DNA from: an uncultured Thermosynechococcus sp.
GTDB lineage: Bacteria; Cyanobacteriota; Cyanobacteriia; Thermosynechococcales; Thermosynechococcaceae
Assembly (NCBI RefSeq): GCF_938074695.1
Contig: NZ_CALJEM010000029.1
Location: forward strand, 1-58,819
Reading direction: 5' to 3'
DNA length: 58,819 nucleotides
Position numbers and translations under genes: made by a program. The notes under the pieces are model-generated. The model was not told where the DNA came from, ran no database searches, and saw only the letters and a list, made by a program, of their open reading frames with translations. Shown here in pieces: positions 44,981 to 54,211 of this stretch (the first letter of the stretch is position 1; each line of letters starts with the position of its first letter).

Positions 44981-46315
44981 GTGACGCGCCCAAAAATTAT
45001 TGTCTTAGATGATGACCCCACCGGTTCGCAAACGGTGCACAGTTGCCTGTTGTTGACCCGCTGGGATGTGGATACCCTCTGTCGTGGCCTCACCGATGCT
45101 GCGCCTATCTTTTTTATCCTCACCAATACCCGTGCCTTGGCACCGGAAATCGCGGCGGAGGTAACGCGCACAGTCTGTCGCCAGTTGAAGGAAGCGATCG
45201 CCCAAACGGGCACAACCGATTACATTGTTGTCAGTCGCTCCGACTCTACGCTCCGCGGCCACTATCCCCTTGAAACGGACGTGATTGCCGCTGAACTGGG
45301 CCCCTTTGATGCCCATTTTCTGGTGCCTGCCTTTCTGGAGGGGGGGCGGATCACCCGCGATAGCCGGCACTACCTCCTCGTTGACGGTCACCCTGTGCCT
45401 GTCCATGAAACCGAGTTTGCCCGCGATTCCGTTTTTGGCTACAACCACAGCTACTTGCCCGACTATGTAGCCGAAAAGACCCAAGGGCGGATTCCGGCAA
45501 CAGCCGTAGAGCGCTTTGTCCTTGCCGATGTCCGCAATCCAGAGACCCTGCTCAGGCGCTTGACTCAGTTAACCGGCAATGTCTGTGCTGTTGTGGATGC
45601 CGAGACCCAAGGGGATTTAGACCAATTTGCAACGGCGGTGCTTCAGGTGACCGGTCAAGGCAAACGCTTTCTGTTTCGCAGTGCCGCGAGTTTACTGACT
45701 GCCCTCGCCCAATTGCCCCCCCAGCCCACCCCCCCAGAGGCAATGGCCGCCTATTGCCGCCCAGGTCGCTATGGCGCAGTTTTAGTAGGTTCCCACGTGC
45801 GCAAAACCACTGAGCAACTGACCGCCCTGCTGGAGGAACCCGATGTGTTGCCCATTGAAGTGCCAGTAGCACGATTGCGCGACAGTGCAGCGGCTGAACC
45901 TGAAATCATCGGCAAAGTCTTGGCGGCGGTGGATCAGGCGATCGCCGGTGGGAAAACCCCCGTCATCTTTACCAGTCGCGAAGAGCTAACCTTCGCGGAT
46001 GCAGCAACACGATTGGCCTTTGGGCAGCGAGTCTCTGAGGTATTGATGGCAATTGTCCAACAGTTACCCGCCGATTTGCGCTACCTCATCAGTAAAGGAG
46101 GCATCACTTCTAACGATGTTCTGAGCAAGGGCTTAAACCTAGCCACGGTTCGTCTCTTAGGGCAAGTCCTTCCCGGCTGCTCCGTTGTGCGTACGGGCGC
46201 CGATCATCCCCGCTTTCCAGAGCTACCGGTGGTGCTGTTTCCCGGCAATGTCGGCGATCGCCAAGCTTTGCGTATGGTCTATCATCGCTTTCGGGGTAGG
46301 GGTACAGCAGCTTAG
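44981..46315 (+). CDS. Four-carbon acid sugar kinase family protein (OtnK/DUF1537)
   Basis: A 444-aa protein with the family opening IIVLDDDPTGSQTVH and the C-terminal nucleotide-binding SKGGITSNDVLSKGL segment. Characterised members phosphorylate erythronate, threonate or 3-oxo-tetronates. No aldolase or dehydrogenase of such a pathway is adjacent, so the substrate here is unknown. The GTG at 44981 follows GGAGA at a good distance; another GTG at 44963 is possible. It stands alone. Confidence 0.87.
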   Translation: MTRPKIIVLDDDPTGSQTVHSCLLLTRWDVDTLCRGLTDAAPIFFILTNTRALAPEIAAEVTRTVCRQLKEAIAQTGTTDYIVVSRSDSTLRGHYPLETDVIAAELGPFDAHFLVPAFLEGGRITRDSRHYLLVDGHPVPVHETEFARDSVFGYNHSYLPDYVAEKTQGRIPATAVERFVLADVRNPETLLRRLTQLTGNVCAVVDAETQGDLDQFATAVLQVTGQGKRFLFRSAASLLTALAQLPPQPTPPEAMAAYCRPGRYGAVLVGSHVRKTTEQLTALLEEPDVLPIEVPVARLRDSAAAEPEIIGKVLAAVDQAIAGGKTPVIFTSREELTFADAATRLAFGQRVSEVLMAIVQQLPADLRYLISKGGITSNDVLSKGLNLATVRLLGQVLPGCSVVRTGADHPRFPELPVVLFPGNVGDRQALRMVYHRFRGRGTAA

Positions 46316-46409
46316 GAATAATTACTCACTTGCTTGAATTTCCCTAAGTTCAGGGTTTAGAATGCAGTTGCAACAATAATAAACAATTTTTAATCTCTCC
46401 CGATAAGTA

Positions 46410-46784
46410 ATGGGTTTGGTCAACACGGTTGGGGCTAGATCAACGGTATGGCGCTGGCTGCTGCCCATCTTGGCAGTGCTGGTGGTAGGCGGCGGTTGGG
46501 GGGCTTCTCTCCTATTGCCCCTGCGGGATCCCTACATCCAATCCGTAAGGGCAGCGGTGGGCGATCCCAGTCGCGGCGAGCAAATTTTTATTCTCAACTG
46601 CGCCGGCTGTCATGGCATTGAGGGCAAAGGAGAAGTGGGGCCTAGTCTTGTGCAGATTAGTTACCGGCGATCGCAAGTGCAGCTCATTCAACAAATCATC
46701 AGCGGCAATACCCCCCCCATGCCCAAGTTTCAAGCCCAACCCCAAGACATGGCCGACCTATTGAGCTACTTGAAGACACTCTAA
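46410..46784 (+). CDS. cytM: Cytochrome cM
   Basis: A 124-aa membrane-anchored c-type cytochrome. One helix (about residues 14-35) is followed by the haem site CAGCH (64-68) and a candidate axial Met104 in NTPPMPKF. Size and spacing match cyanobacterial CytM, implicated in tuning respiration and photosynthesis under mixotrophic or stress conditions. It precedes sipA by about 100 bp on the same strand. Confidence 0.88.
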   Translation: MGLVNTVGARSTVWRWLLPILAVLVVGGGWGASLLLPLRDPYIQSVRAAVGDPSRGEQIFILNCAGCHGIEGKGEVGPSLVQISYRRSQVQLIQQIISGNTPPMPKFQAQPQDMADLLSYLKTL

Positions 46785-46883
46785 AGTTTTTGCCAAAAAT
46801 TCCAGCGGTGAAGGCGGTATATTAGACGGTAGAGCGGAAATTGTGTTATCAACATTGCCAATTTTGAGCATCCTTTGGTGGGA

Positions 46884-47099
46884 ATGGAAGAAGCCTTTGC
46901 AGTGGGCGATCGCGTTCGCCTTGTGGAACTGCCCCCCTATGTCAAAACCGCAGAACCGATGCCAATGTTGCGTCCATCCAGCATCCTGACTGTTGGTGAA
47001 GAAGGGGTGATCCTAGGTCAACAGCCGGGCAACTACTGGGTTGTGCGCCTAGAGCGGGGTGCCTTCTTGCTGGAAGCCAAGTATCTGAAGCGGCTGTAG
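46884..47099 (+). CDS. sipA: NblS-interacting protein SipA (DUF3148)
   Basis: A 71-aa SH3-like beta-barrel protein. The core FAVGDRVRLVELPPYVKTAEPM, then MLRPSSILTVGEEGVIL and GAFLLEAKYLKRL, matches SipA. SipA binds the histidine kinase NblS and affects high-light and nutrient-stress signalling to RpaB. The ATG at 46884 is taken as start; a TTG/GTG pair lies three codons upstream. The glycosyltransferase gene begins 12 bp downstream. Confidence 0.88.
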   Translation: MEEAFAVGDRVRLVELPPYVKTAEPMPMLRPSSILTVGEEGVILGQQPGNYWVVRLERGAFLLEAKYLKRL

Positions 47100-47111
47100 T
47101 GCCTTGCTGCT

Positions 47112-48251
47112 ATGGCTCCGTGGCTCTCCCTGTGCATGATTGTCAAAAACGAAGCCCATCAATTACGGCGCTGCTTGCAGTCGGTTCAGCCTTGGGTAGA
47201 TGAAATAATTATTGTGGACACGGGTTCTACGGATAACACGATCGCCATTGCCCGCGAATTTACTCCCCATGTCCATTCCGTTGTCTGGCAAGCGGATTTT
47301 GCCGCCGCTCGCAATGCCGCCCTAGCCTACGCCACGGGGGAGTGGGTCTTTTACATTGATGCCGATGAGGAATTGGTGGTTACAGATCCCCGATGGCGAG
47401 ATCAATTGACCGCCGAGAGTGCCGGTGCCATCAATCAGTGGAGTCTGTTGCGCCGTGAACAGGCAGAGGATCGCCACTGGAGCGAGTTTTGGAATGTCCG
47501 CTTTGGCCGCCGCTTCCCCGATCTGCACTTTGTCGGGGCACTCCACGAGCAACTGCATTATCGGGAACGTCCAGCCGTTCTGGGGGAACTCCAGGGGGTC
47601 TATCTCCTGCACCACAGTCAGCAAAGCCGAGCACAGTTCCTAGCCAAGCTTCGCGATCGCAATATCCCCATTCTTGAAAAAATGGTGCAGCAGGGCGATC
47701 GCCGACTTCTCACCCTCGTCTGTCTGGGCGACCACTACGCTGCCTGTGGGGATAATGAGCGGGCCCAAGCTTGGTACGAGCAAGCCCTTGAGCAGATCGC
47801 CCCTGCCATTGAACAGGGAATCCTTCCGAAGGAGACAACATGGCTGCGTCATCTCCTCTTTTGGGTCAGCTACCGTGCCTTTGAAGCCAAGGACTATGAA
47901 ACGGCTCAATACTACCTCAGCTATGGCCTGCGTTTCTTTGACCGCTATCCGCCTCTGCTCTATGTGGCGGGGTTACTCATCTTTGAATTGGGCTTACCTC
48001 GGGGAGCTTTGCCCTACTTTCACCGCTGTTTAGATCTTTTTGAGGGGGGAACCTACGATCGCGCCGAACCTTTCGATCGCCAGTGGATGACCACTCAGCC
48101 TGCCTACAGCCTTGGCTATACCTACATGACCTTGCAAGAGCGCGATCGCGCCATTGCCTATTTTCAAAAGACCCTAGAATTTAACCCTGACTATCCCCCC
48201 GCTCAGATGTACCTGCAGCAACTGTTGACGGCATCGGTCAATCAATCGTAA
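47112..48251 (+). CDS. Family 2 glycosyltransferase with C-terminal TPR region
   Basis: A 379-aa cytosolic protein. The N-terminal GT-A domain opens LSLCMIVKNEAHQLRRCLQS and has IIVDTGSTDNT and the metal-binding YIDADEE. The C-terminal 180 residues are tetratricopeptide-like helices (ALPYFHRCLDL, GYTYMTLQERDRAIAYFQKTL). This fusion is common in bacteria; sugar donor and acceptor are unknown. It starts 12 bp after sipA. Confidence 0.88.
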   Translation: MAPWLSLCMIVKNEAHQLRRCLQSVQPWVDEIIIVDTGSTDNTIAIAREFTPHVHSVVWQADFAAARNAALAYATGEWVFYIDADEELVVTDPRWRDQLTAESAGAINQWSLLRREQAEDRHWSEFWNVRFGRRFPDLHFVGALHEQLHYRERPAVLGELQGVYLLHHSQQSRAQFLAKLRDRNIPILEKMVQQGDRRLLTLVCLGDHYAACGDNERAQAWYEQALEQIAPAIEQGILPKETTWLRHLLFWVSYRAFEAKDYETAQYYLSYGLRFFDRYPPLLYVAGLLIFELGLPRGALPYFHRCLDLFEGGTYDRAEPFDRQWMTTQPAYSLGYTYMTLQERDRAIAYFQKTLEFNPDYPPAQMYLQQLLTASVNQS

Positions 48252-48390
48252 TCCGAGTGCCCGCCCCCGCTAATGGTGAACATTTTAGCCGAGGTTAAAT
48301 TTTTGCCGTTGGCCTTGTTCACGAGGATGAAGTCCGAGGTTAGGTTAACAGTTTGTTAGGATCAAAGGGCAGTTTAATTGGTTTAAGACT

Positions 48391-49404
48391 ATGGTACTGC
48401 TGGGACAGTCCGCAGCAGAACTCAAAGCATGGGTTGAAGCTCAAGGACAACCCGGCTATCGGGGGCAGCAATTACATCAATGGATCTATCAAAAAGGGGC
48501 GCGATCGCTCCAAGAAATTACGGTTTTTCCCAAGCAGTGGCGTGAGGCCCTCGCTGAGGTGGCAATTGGCCGCTCTCAACTTCGCTATCGCCATGATGCC
48601 CAAGATGGCACTGTGAAGCTCCTCTTGACCCTGGCCGATGGCGAAACTATTGAAACGGTGGGCATTCCCAGTGGCGATCGCCTGACGGCGTGTGTCTCTT
48701 CCCAAGTGGGCTGTCCGATGGCCTGTGATTTTTGTGCCACGGGTAAAGGGGGCTATCGCCGCAATCTGGCTAGCCATGAGATCATCGATCAGGTATTGAC
48801 CATTCAAAGTGAAATGGGGCGTCGCGTCAGCCATGTCGTGTTTATGGGTATGGGCGAACCCCTGCTGAACTTAAAGGCCGTCCTCCAAGCCGTCACCTGC
48901 CTCAACCGTGATATTGGTATTGGTCAGCGGCACATAACGATTTCCACTGTAGGCATTCCCCAACAAATTCAGCGCCTAGCACAGCACCACTTGCAAACCA
49001 CCCTTGCCGTCAGTCTCCATGCCCCCAACCAAAGCCTACGGGAGCAACTCATTCCCAGTGCCAAGCACTATCCCCTCAGCCAGTTAATTGCCGATTGTCG
49101 TGCCTATGTACAGCAAACGGGTCGCCGCGTTACTTTTGAATATACAGTTCTCGCTGCGGTGAACGATCGCCCCCACCATGCGGAGGAACTGGCGCACCTG
49201 TTGCGGGGATTTCAAAGCCATGTGAATCTGATCCCCTACAACCCCATTGCCGAGGCGGCCTACCGGCGTCCCACCGAGCAGCGATTGCGACAATTTCTGG
49301 CACAACTACAAGCCCTGGGTGTTACTGCAAGCATCCGGCGATCGCGGGGTCTAGACCGTCAAGCTGCCTGTGGTCAACTACGGCAAGCTCAACTCAGTGT
49401 CTAA
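48391..49404 (+). CDS. rlmN: 23S rRNA (adenine2503-C2)-methyltransferase RlmN
   Basis: Dual-specificity radical SAM enzyme that methylates A2503 of 23S rRNA, and in some bacteria A37 of tRNAs. The 337-aa protein has the cluster ligands Cys108, Cys112 and Cys115 (GCPMACDFC), the GMGEPLLN motif and the mechanistic Cys near the C-terminus in RQAACGQL. Length is normal. The upstream gap has two copies of CCGAGGTTA (48289, 48334). Confidence 0.94.
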   Translation: MVLLGQSAAELKAWVEAQGQPGYRGQQLHQWIYQKGARSLQEITVFPKQWREALAEVAIGRSQLRYRHDAQDGTVKLLLTLADGETIETVGIPSGDRLTACVSSQVGCPMACDFCATGKGGYRRNLASHEIIDQVLTIQSEMGRRVSHVVFMGMGEPLLNLKAVLQAVTCLNRDIGIGQRHITISTVGIPQQIQRLAQHHLQTTLAVSLHAPNQSLREQLIPSAKHYPLSQLIADCRAYVQQTGRRVTFEYTVLAAVNDRPHHAEELAHLLRGFQSHVNLIPYNPIAEAAYRRPTEQRLRQFLAQLQALGVTASIRRSRGLDRQAACGQLRQAQLSV

Positions 49405-49457
49405 ACATTTTTTGCTATCATAACTTGCTAATTCTTGTAATTCCTATTGCATTTTGA

Positions 49458-51323
49458 ATGAAACCTGAGCTTTGGTTTATTGCCCCTGTTAGCGCGATCG
49501 CCCTCGGTGGTATTACCACCCTGATTCAACCCCAACAACCCTTAGCCACACTTTTAGGAAGTGGCATCGGTGCCCTTGCCAGTGCTCCCTTCATTGAAAA
49601 GAACCAACGCCAGAGCGATCGCCTCCTTCGAGATATTCAGACCTTCCTCTCTTCCTCCCCAGAGACCCCAGAACTCAAGGTACTTCTCCTGCAAGAACTC
49701 GAGCAACAACGCCGACAACTCACCGACTTTGAACGGCAACTGCACCAAGTGTTTCCCGAAGCCTTGCGTCCGATTCGCAACGAGATAGCACAGACATTGC
49801 AAACCCTCAAGGACAATCTCAGAGACGCTGCCGTTAACACGCCGACGGCACAACAATTGGAGACGCTCATTGCAACCCTGCACACCCAGAGTGCTGCTCT
49901 GCAAACCATTCAAACCTTACTACAGAGACCCCAGCCGCCGGCAACCACCCTAAAAACCGCTGTCCTCTACGACATTGAGAACCTAGTCTTTAACCAAGGG
50001 CAGCGACTGGATCCCGCCAGAGTAAATGAGCTAGTCTCCTTAGAAAACATTTTTGAATCAATTAAAAAAGCCATTGATCTAGGGGAAATCGCCATCAAGC
50101 GTGCCTATGGCAACTGGCAAAATGAAGTTCTCCAAGCCCTTAATGCGCAGCTGGAGGAATTGCAAATCGAGCGGATAGGGGTCTATGGTCGCAATCACAA
50201 TCAACGTAATGCAGCGGACATTCAACTTGCGCTTGATGCTATTGACCTCGCCTATCAGCATCCCGATATCAATACCTTTGTACTCATCTCCGGAGATGGT
50301 GGCTTTGGCTCCATTGCCTTGCGCTTGCGGGACTACGGTAAAACCGTGATTGGCTGTGCTTACCGTAACGCTGCCAGTGATAGCTTTCAGCGGGTGTGCC
50401 ACCAATTTGTTTTCCTTGAAAATCCCTTCATTGACTCAGTACCCGCAATTAATGGTAGAAACGGCACCACACCTCGTCAATCCAGGGCAGAAAGTCGCAC
50501 AGCACTACCCTCACCTCGGCGTCTGCCCATTGAACCGCTGAATTATGACCAAATTCCCCTCTCAGAAATTCGCCAACGGGAAACCAATAAACTATTGGAG
50601 CTATTCTCCTACTACACCGGCGATCCGGCAAAACGTCGGGAATTGGATCGGGGAATGGTTTTCAATACCGTATTTCTAGAAATGAAATCTGTAGCACCCC
50701 AATTGGATCCGCTGCGATTTGGCTTTTTCAAGCCCTCTGAATTAGTGGCCTACTTAACCGCGCAAAATCAATCAAAAATTGGGGAAATTGGCGTTGCGGT
50801 GAACAGTGGGTCGGGTAAAACCATTCTCTGCTGGCGAAATAACCTACCGCAAGGCTATACCCTCCGCACCTCTAGTCCCCAAAACATTCACACAGTCGCA
50901 ATTTACCGTGGCATCTTTGCCGAGGAAGTGGCGGCGGATTTTTTACTGACTCAGGTGGGAGAGTGGTTAATTGAGCACCGCCCGCGCAATGCTCCTGTTG
51001 AGCCAATAATCAACATTATTCTTGAGCAAGCTCACAGACAACAACACCGCATTAGTCAGCAAGGAATCAAACGGGCGATCGCTAACTACGTCAGAGCTGG
51101 CATTCTCACACGCACAGCGAACACCCTCAGCCTCAACCCTGCCATCCAAGATTTTTCTAGTTTGGTCATCGAGCTGCAAACCTGTTTTCGCCGAGCTGTG
51201 GAAGAACGCCTCAGCAAGATTGGCGAGACGATCAATGAGCAGATCTTCGCCGAGGCCGTTCCCCTCAAGCCACTGAAATTGCCCACAGAAAGTCCAGAAA
51301 AGGCACCAGACTCCCATTCCTAG
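49458..51323 (+). CDS. Membrane-anchored coiled-coil / NYN / OST-HTH protein (LabA-like)
   Basis: A 621-aa protein with an unusual layout. Residues 1-45 are hydrophobic ([16 protein letters not shown] and a second short segment) and probably anchor it in a membrane. Residues 50-155 form a coiled coil. A NYN (LabA/DUF88, PIN-like) nuclease domain follows, with VLYDIENL (acidic Asp172), Asp254 and [11 protein letters not shown] (Asp280); the usual second Asp of SGDxDF is Gly282. An OST-HTH/LOTUS-like RNA-binding segment appears around 370-470, with a further helical domain near 490-600. LabA itself is a short NYN protein of the circadian output pathway. This gene converges on rpaA, sharing CTAG at the two stops. 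A nuclease or RNA-binding role is inference. Confidence 0.82.
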   Translation: MKPELWFIAPVSAIALGGITTLIQPQQPLATLLGSGIGALASAPFIEKNQRQSDRLLRDIQTFLSSSPETPELKVLLLQELEQQRRQLTDFERQLHQVFPEALRPIRNEIAQTLQTLKDNLRDAAVNTPTAQQLETLIATLHTQSAALQTIQTLLQRPQPPATTLKTAVLYDIENLVFNQGQRLDPARVNELVSLENIFESIKKAIDLGEIAIKRAYGNWQNEVLQALNAQLEELQIERIGVYGRNHNQRNAADIQLALDAIDLAYQHPDINTFVLISGDGGFGSIALRLRDYGKTVIGCAYRNAASDSFQRVCHQFVFLENPFIDSVPAINGRNGTTPRQSRAESRTALPSPRRLPIEPLNYDQIPLSEIRQRETNKLLELFSYYTGDPAKRRELDRGMVFNTVFLEMKSVAPQLDPLRFGFFKPSELVAYLTAQNQSKIGEIGVAVNSGSGKTILCWRNNLPQGYTLRTSSPQNIHTVAIYRGIFAEEVAADFLLTQVGEWLIEHRPRNAPVEPIINIILEQAHRQQHRISQQGIKRAIANYVRAGILTRTANTLSLNPAIQDFSSLVIELQTCFRRAVEERLSKIGETINEQIFAEAVPLKPLKLPTESPEKAPDSHS

Positions 51324-52057
51324 GACACATTAGAGGGATTGGGGGGTTCAATATGACTCGGCAGCTCTAAGCAGTACCCAGCGCCATAGACCGTTTTGAT
51401 GTAGCGAGGACTGCGGGGATCGGGTTCTAGTTTTGTGCGCAGGTGACGCACATGAACGCGGATTGTCTCAATGTCATCATCGGGGTCATAGCCCCAGACT
51501 TCCTTGAGAATCTCACTGGGGGAAACGGTTTGGCCGTGGCGTTGCAGCAGGCAGTGCAGCAGTTCAAACTCAAGGCGCGTCAACTTAATAATTTTACCAA
51601 ACCAAGAGACCTCAAATCGTTCGGGTATCAGCGTCAACGGGCCATAGCTGAGAATTTCTCGGTGTGCTGCGGTCGCCGGAATGCGATCGGCCCGTCGCAA
51701 AAGAGCACGTACCCGTGCCAGCATTTCCTCCAATTCAAAGGGCTTGGTGAGATAATCATCGGCACCGGCATTAAACCCCTCCACCTTGTTATGGGTTTGG
51801 CTGAGAGCTGTCAACATCAAAATCGGAATATCTTGGGTACGCGGATCGCGCCGCAGCCGCTGACAAATCGTAAAACCATCCACTTGAGGCAACATCAAGT
51901 CAAGAAGAATAAGATCGGGAGAGAGTTGCACAGCAAGGGCTTGCCCTTGCATCCCATCTAAGGACTTTGTAACCTCGTAGCCCGCCATTTGCAGGTTAAT
52001 TGCCAAAACGTCAGCGATCGCAGGGTCATCATCAATGATTAAGATGCGGGGCTTCAT
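51320..52057 (-). CDS. rpaA: Response regulator RpaA, circadian output
   Basis: A 245-aa OmpR-family regulator. The receiver domain starts [18 protein letters not shown], with the phospho-acceptor Asp53 in [10 protein letters not shown] and Lys in LTKPF. The winged-helix domain carries [19 protein letters not shown] and [14 protein letters not shown], which identify RpaA rather than RpaB. RpaA is phosphorylated by SasA and dephosphorylated by CikA under control of the Kai clock and drives dusk-phase transcription. The ATG at 52057 is chosen over one six codons upstream. A 461-bp intergenic region separates it from the DUF3370 gene. Confidence 0.93.
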   Translation of the reverse strand: MKPRILIIDDDPAIADVLAINLQMAGYEVTKSLDGMQGQALAVQLSPDLILLDLMLPQVDGFTICQRLRRDPRTQDIPILMLTALSQTHNKVEGFNAGADDYLTKPFELEEMLARVRALLRRADRIPATAAHREILSYGPLTLIPERFEVSWFGKIIKLTRLEFELLHCLLQRHGQTVSPSEILKEVWGYDPDDDIETIRVHVRHLRTKLEPDPRSPRYIKTVYGAGYCLELPSHIEPPNPSNVS

Positions 52058-52304
52058 AGGATAGACGGTACTCAATCCTCACGGGCGGTGAACTGCCGCT
52101 TCTGAGAGAATTATAAACATGCTTGCAAAGACCTTAAGAGTTTGTTGAGTTTCTTTAGATTTTCTCAATATTTGACGCCAACCTACGGATACAGGCCTTC
52201 CTCTAAAATAGGAGCTATACCTAGGAGATAAAAGACTGTCCTCATATCAGCTTGTGCAGTGTTAGGCGTGTTCAATCTATGGGACACTTAACGCTCTAAC
52301 ATTG

Positions 52305-52385
52305 GCCTAGACCACTTTTTAATCAGCCCTTATCAGCGTCTAAAACCCAGTTCTAGGCTGGCATCGCACAAAGCACCTAGACTGG
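52305..52385. promoter_or_regulatory. Competing inverted repeats in the rpaA/DUF3370 intergenic region
   Basis: The 461-bp gap (52058-52518) has no gene. It holds three related CTAG-containing arms. CCAGTTCTAGG (52347-52357) pairs with CCTAGACTGG (52376-52385) over 10 bp with one bulged T and an 18-nt loop. The same TCTAGGC (52352-52358) can pair with GCCTAGA upstream (52305-52311). The two foldings exclude each other. A TATACT (52445-52450) further down may be the -10 of the DUF3370 gene. If so, the repeats lie upstream of that promoter and may be operators rather than RNA. Confidence 0.4.
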
Positions 52386-52518
52386 AAAGACGCCCATGCC
52401 GCAACCTTCATGCGGTCTTCAGCGGATTTTCTACAAAGCTGGGCTATACTTTGGGAATGCAACTTTTGGGCAGAAACGATGATCCTGTCCTGACTTTTGC
52501 GAACTGCTCACTCGTGTA

Positions 52519-54207
52519 ATGCTGTGGTTTGGATTGAATATGCTGGCTCCCATTCTTGTGGCACAAGCCGCTTTAGCCACTCCACCCCAACATTCATCCA
52601 CCGTTGTGCAGGAATATTCGTCCCGCTCAAATGTTGTTGTTCAAGCCAATGCTCTACCCGCAAAGGCAGTGCCGCCGCGAGTCTCTGCGCCCCCCTCTGC
52701 AACAGCCTACGTCACACCAACCAATTTCGCCTATTTTCCCCAAGACATCCGTCCACTGCCTGGGCAATTAGATAATGTGCCGGTATTTAACAGCAACAGT
52801 CCAGAGATGGTGCGCTCTGAGGGGATTCTCCTTTCAACATTTCCACCCCAAGGGAAATGGCAACCGGCGGCTCACCTCAACTACCCCCTAGAGGGGCGCT
52901 TTGATGTCTTTGCCCACCACATTACTCAATCCAATCGGGCAGTAAGTAGGCCCACTCTCTACCTGGGGCTGCTGGCCTATAACCCAACAAATCACTATGT
53001 CACGGTGAGATTTCATCAAGCTGCTAGTTTCTTGAGTACTCCGGATGCTCCTTTCCGCAATTTGCCCGCCATACTCGATAACCCGACTGGTTTTGTCTTC
53101 TCAGGACCCGGCAGTCGAGTGACTAACCAAGTGCTGCGGGGGGTGCGGCAAACCTTCTTTCCCTCCCAGGTGACCATTCCCCCTCGCGAAGCGCGGATGC
53201 TAGCTAATCTGCCACTGCCGTTGCCTACTCAATTTCCCAATGCGGTACTCAATCGTGCCCGCGCAGAGTTTATACTCAATGCCGATGCCACGGTTGGCTC
53301 CAGGTTGCCTTTAATTCCGGATCCAAGTCCCTTTGGGGAGGTCTCCTCCTCCAATGGCCGCTCTACTTTGATGTATTTAGAAAGCAGTGGCCCGATTTAC
53401 TTGGCACAAATGTCAATGTTTGCCCGCCTGAACGAGCAGGGCACAGAACGGGCACCTACCCTAGAGGAATGGTGGGCGATGCTCCATCGGGGTCAACTGG
53501 TTACCCCCCGTGACATCCCACCCACTCCCCCGAAGAGTAGTCAGTTTGGCCGCTTCTTTTATGGTCGCGTTGCTGGAGTAAGTCAGGGATCTCAATGGCA
53601 GGCCACCCTGACGGATGCTGAAAGGACTGTTCTGCATATCCCAGCTCCCGGACGAGCTATCTCCTATGGGATTAGTACGCTCCACCGAGGCACACTGGGC
53701 ACCGGTCAAATTCAAAGTGCCCCCATGTTGGTGCGCTATCCTGACACTGCTTACTATGCCCACGGCAACTATGGGGTTCACTACAGCTTGACTTTACCTT
53801 TAATCAATCAGACCCGCCAATTTCAGTCAGTGGTGTTAACACTGCAAACTCCGGTCAAGCAAGATCACCGCAGTGTCACCCTCCGGTTTTTGGAGCCGCC
53901 GCCGCCCCAAGTCTTTTTCCGAGGGACGGTGCGGGTTCGCTTTGTAGATGATTTAGGACAGAGGCAAGAGCGCTATGTCCACTTGGTGCAGCGACGTGGT
54001 CAGCGGGGAGAACCATTAGTTACATTAAATATGCGTCCAGGTGAAAAACGGGATGTAACGGTGGATTTACTCTACCCACCCGATGCAACTCCGCCCCAGG
54101 TGTTGACAGTGGCTACCTTGCTCGGCTCTAGCTATGAGAACACCACCCAAGTCCCCTCGGCATCTCGATCTCTGTCTTTGACTCCTGCAACGGTACCTCA
54201 GGAGTAA
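52519..54207 (+). CDS. DUF3370 domain-containing exported protein
   Basis: A 562-aa protein with an N-terminal signal peptide (LWFGLNMLAPILVAQAALA) and no other membrane segment. The body is beta-rich with Pro-rich stretches, matching the cyanobacterial DUF3370 family of unknown function, probably a periplasmic, cell-surface or S-layer-associated protein. The start ATG at 52519 lacks a strong ribosome site. The phosphatase gene starts 4 bp after its stop, behind CAGGAG inside its own 3' end, so the two are likely coupled. Confidence 0.85.
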   Translation: MLWFGLNMLAPILVAQAALATPPQHSSTVVQEYSSRSNVVVQANALPAKAVPPRVSAPPSATAYVTPTNFAYFPQDIRPLPGQLDNVPVFNSNSPEMVRSEGILLSTFPPQGKWQPAAHLNYPLEGRFDVFAHHITQSNRAVSRPTLYLGLLAYNPTNHYVTVRFHQAASFLSTPDAPFRNLPAILDNPTGFVFSGPGSRVTNQVLRGVRQTFFPSQVTIPPREARMLANLPLPLPTQFPNAVLNRARAEFILNADATVGSRLPLIPDPSPFGEVSSSNGRSTLMYLESSGPIYLAQMSMFARLNEQGTERAPTLEEWWAMLHRGQLVTPRDIPPTPPKSSQFGRFFYGRVAGVSQGSQWQATLTDAERTVLHIPAPGRAISYGISTLHRGTLGTGQIQSAPMLVRYPDTAYYAHGNYGVHYSLTLPLINQTRQFQSVVLTLQTPVKQDHRSVTLRFLEPPPPQVFFRGTVRVRFVDDLGQRQERYVHLVQRRGQRGEPLVTLNMRPGEKRDVTVDLLYPPDATPPQVLTVATLLGSSYENTTQVPSASRSLSLTPATVPQE

Positions 54208-54211
54208 GCGA

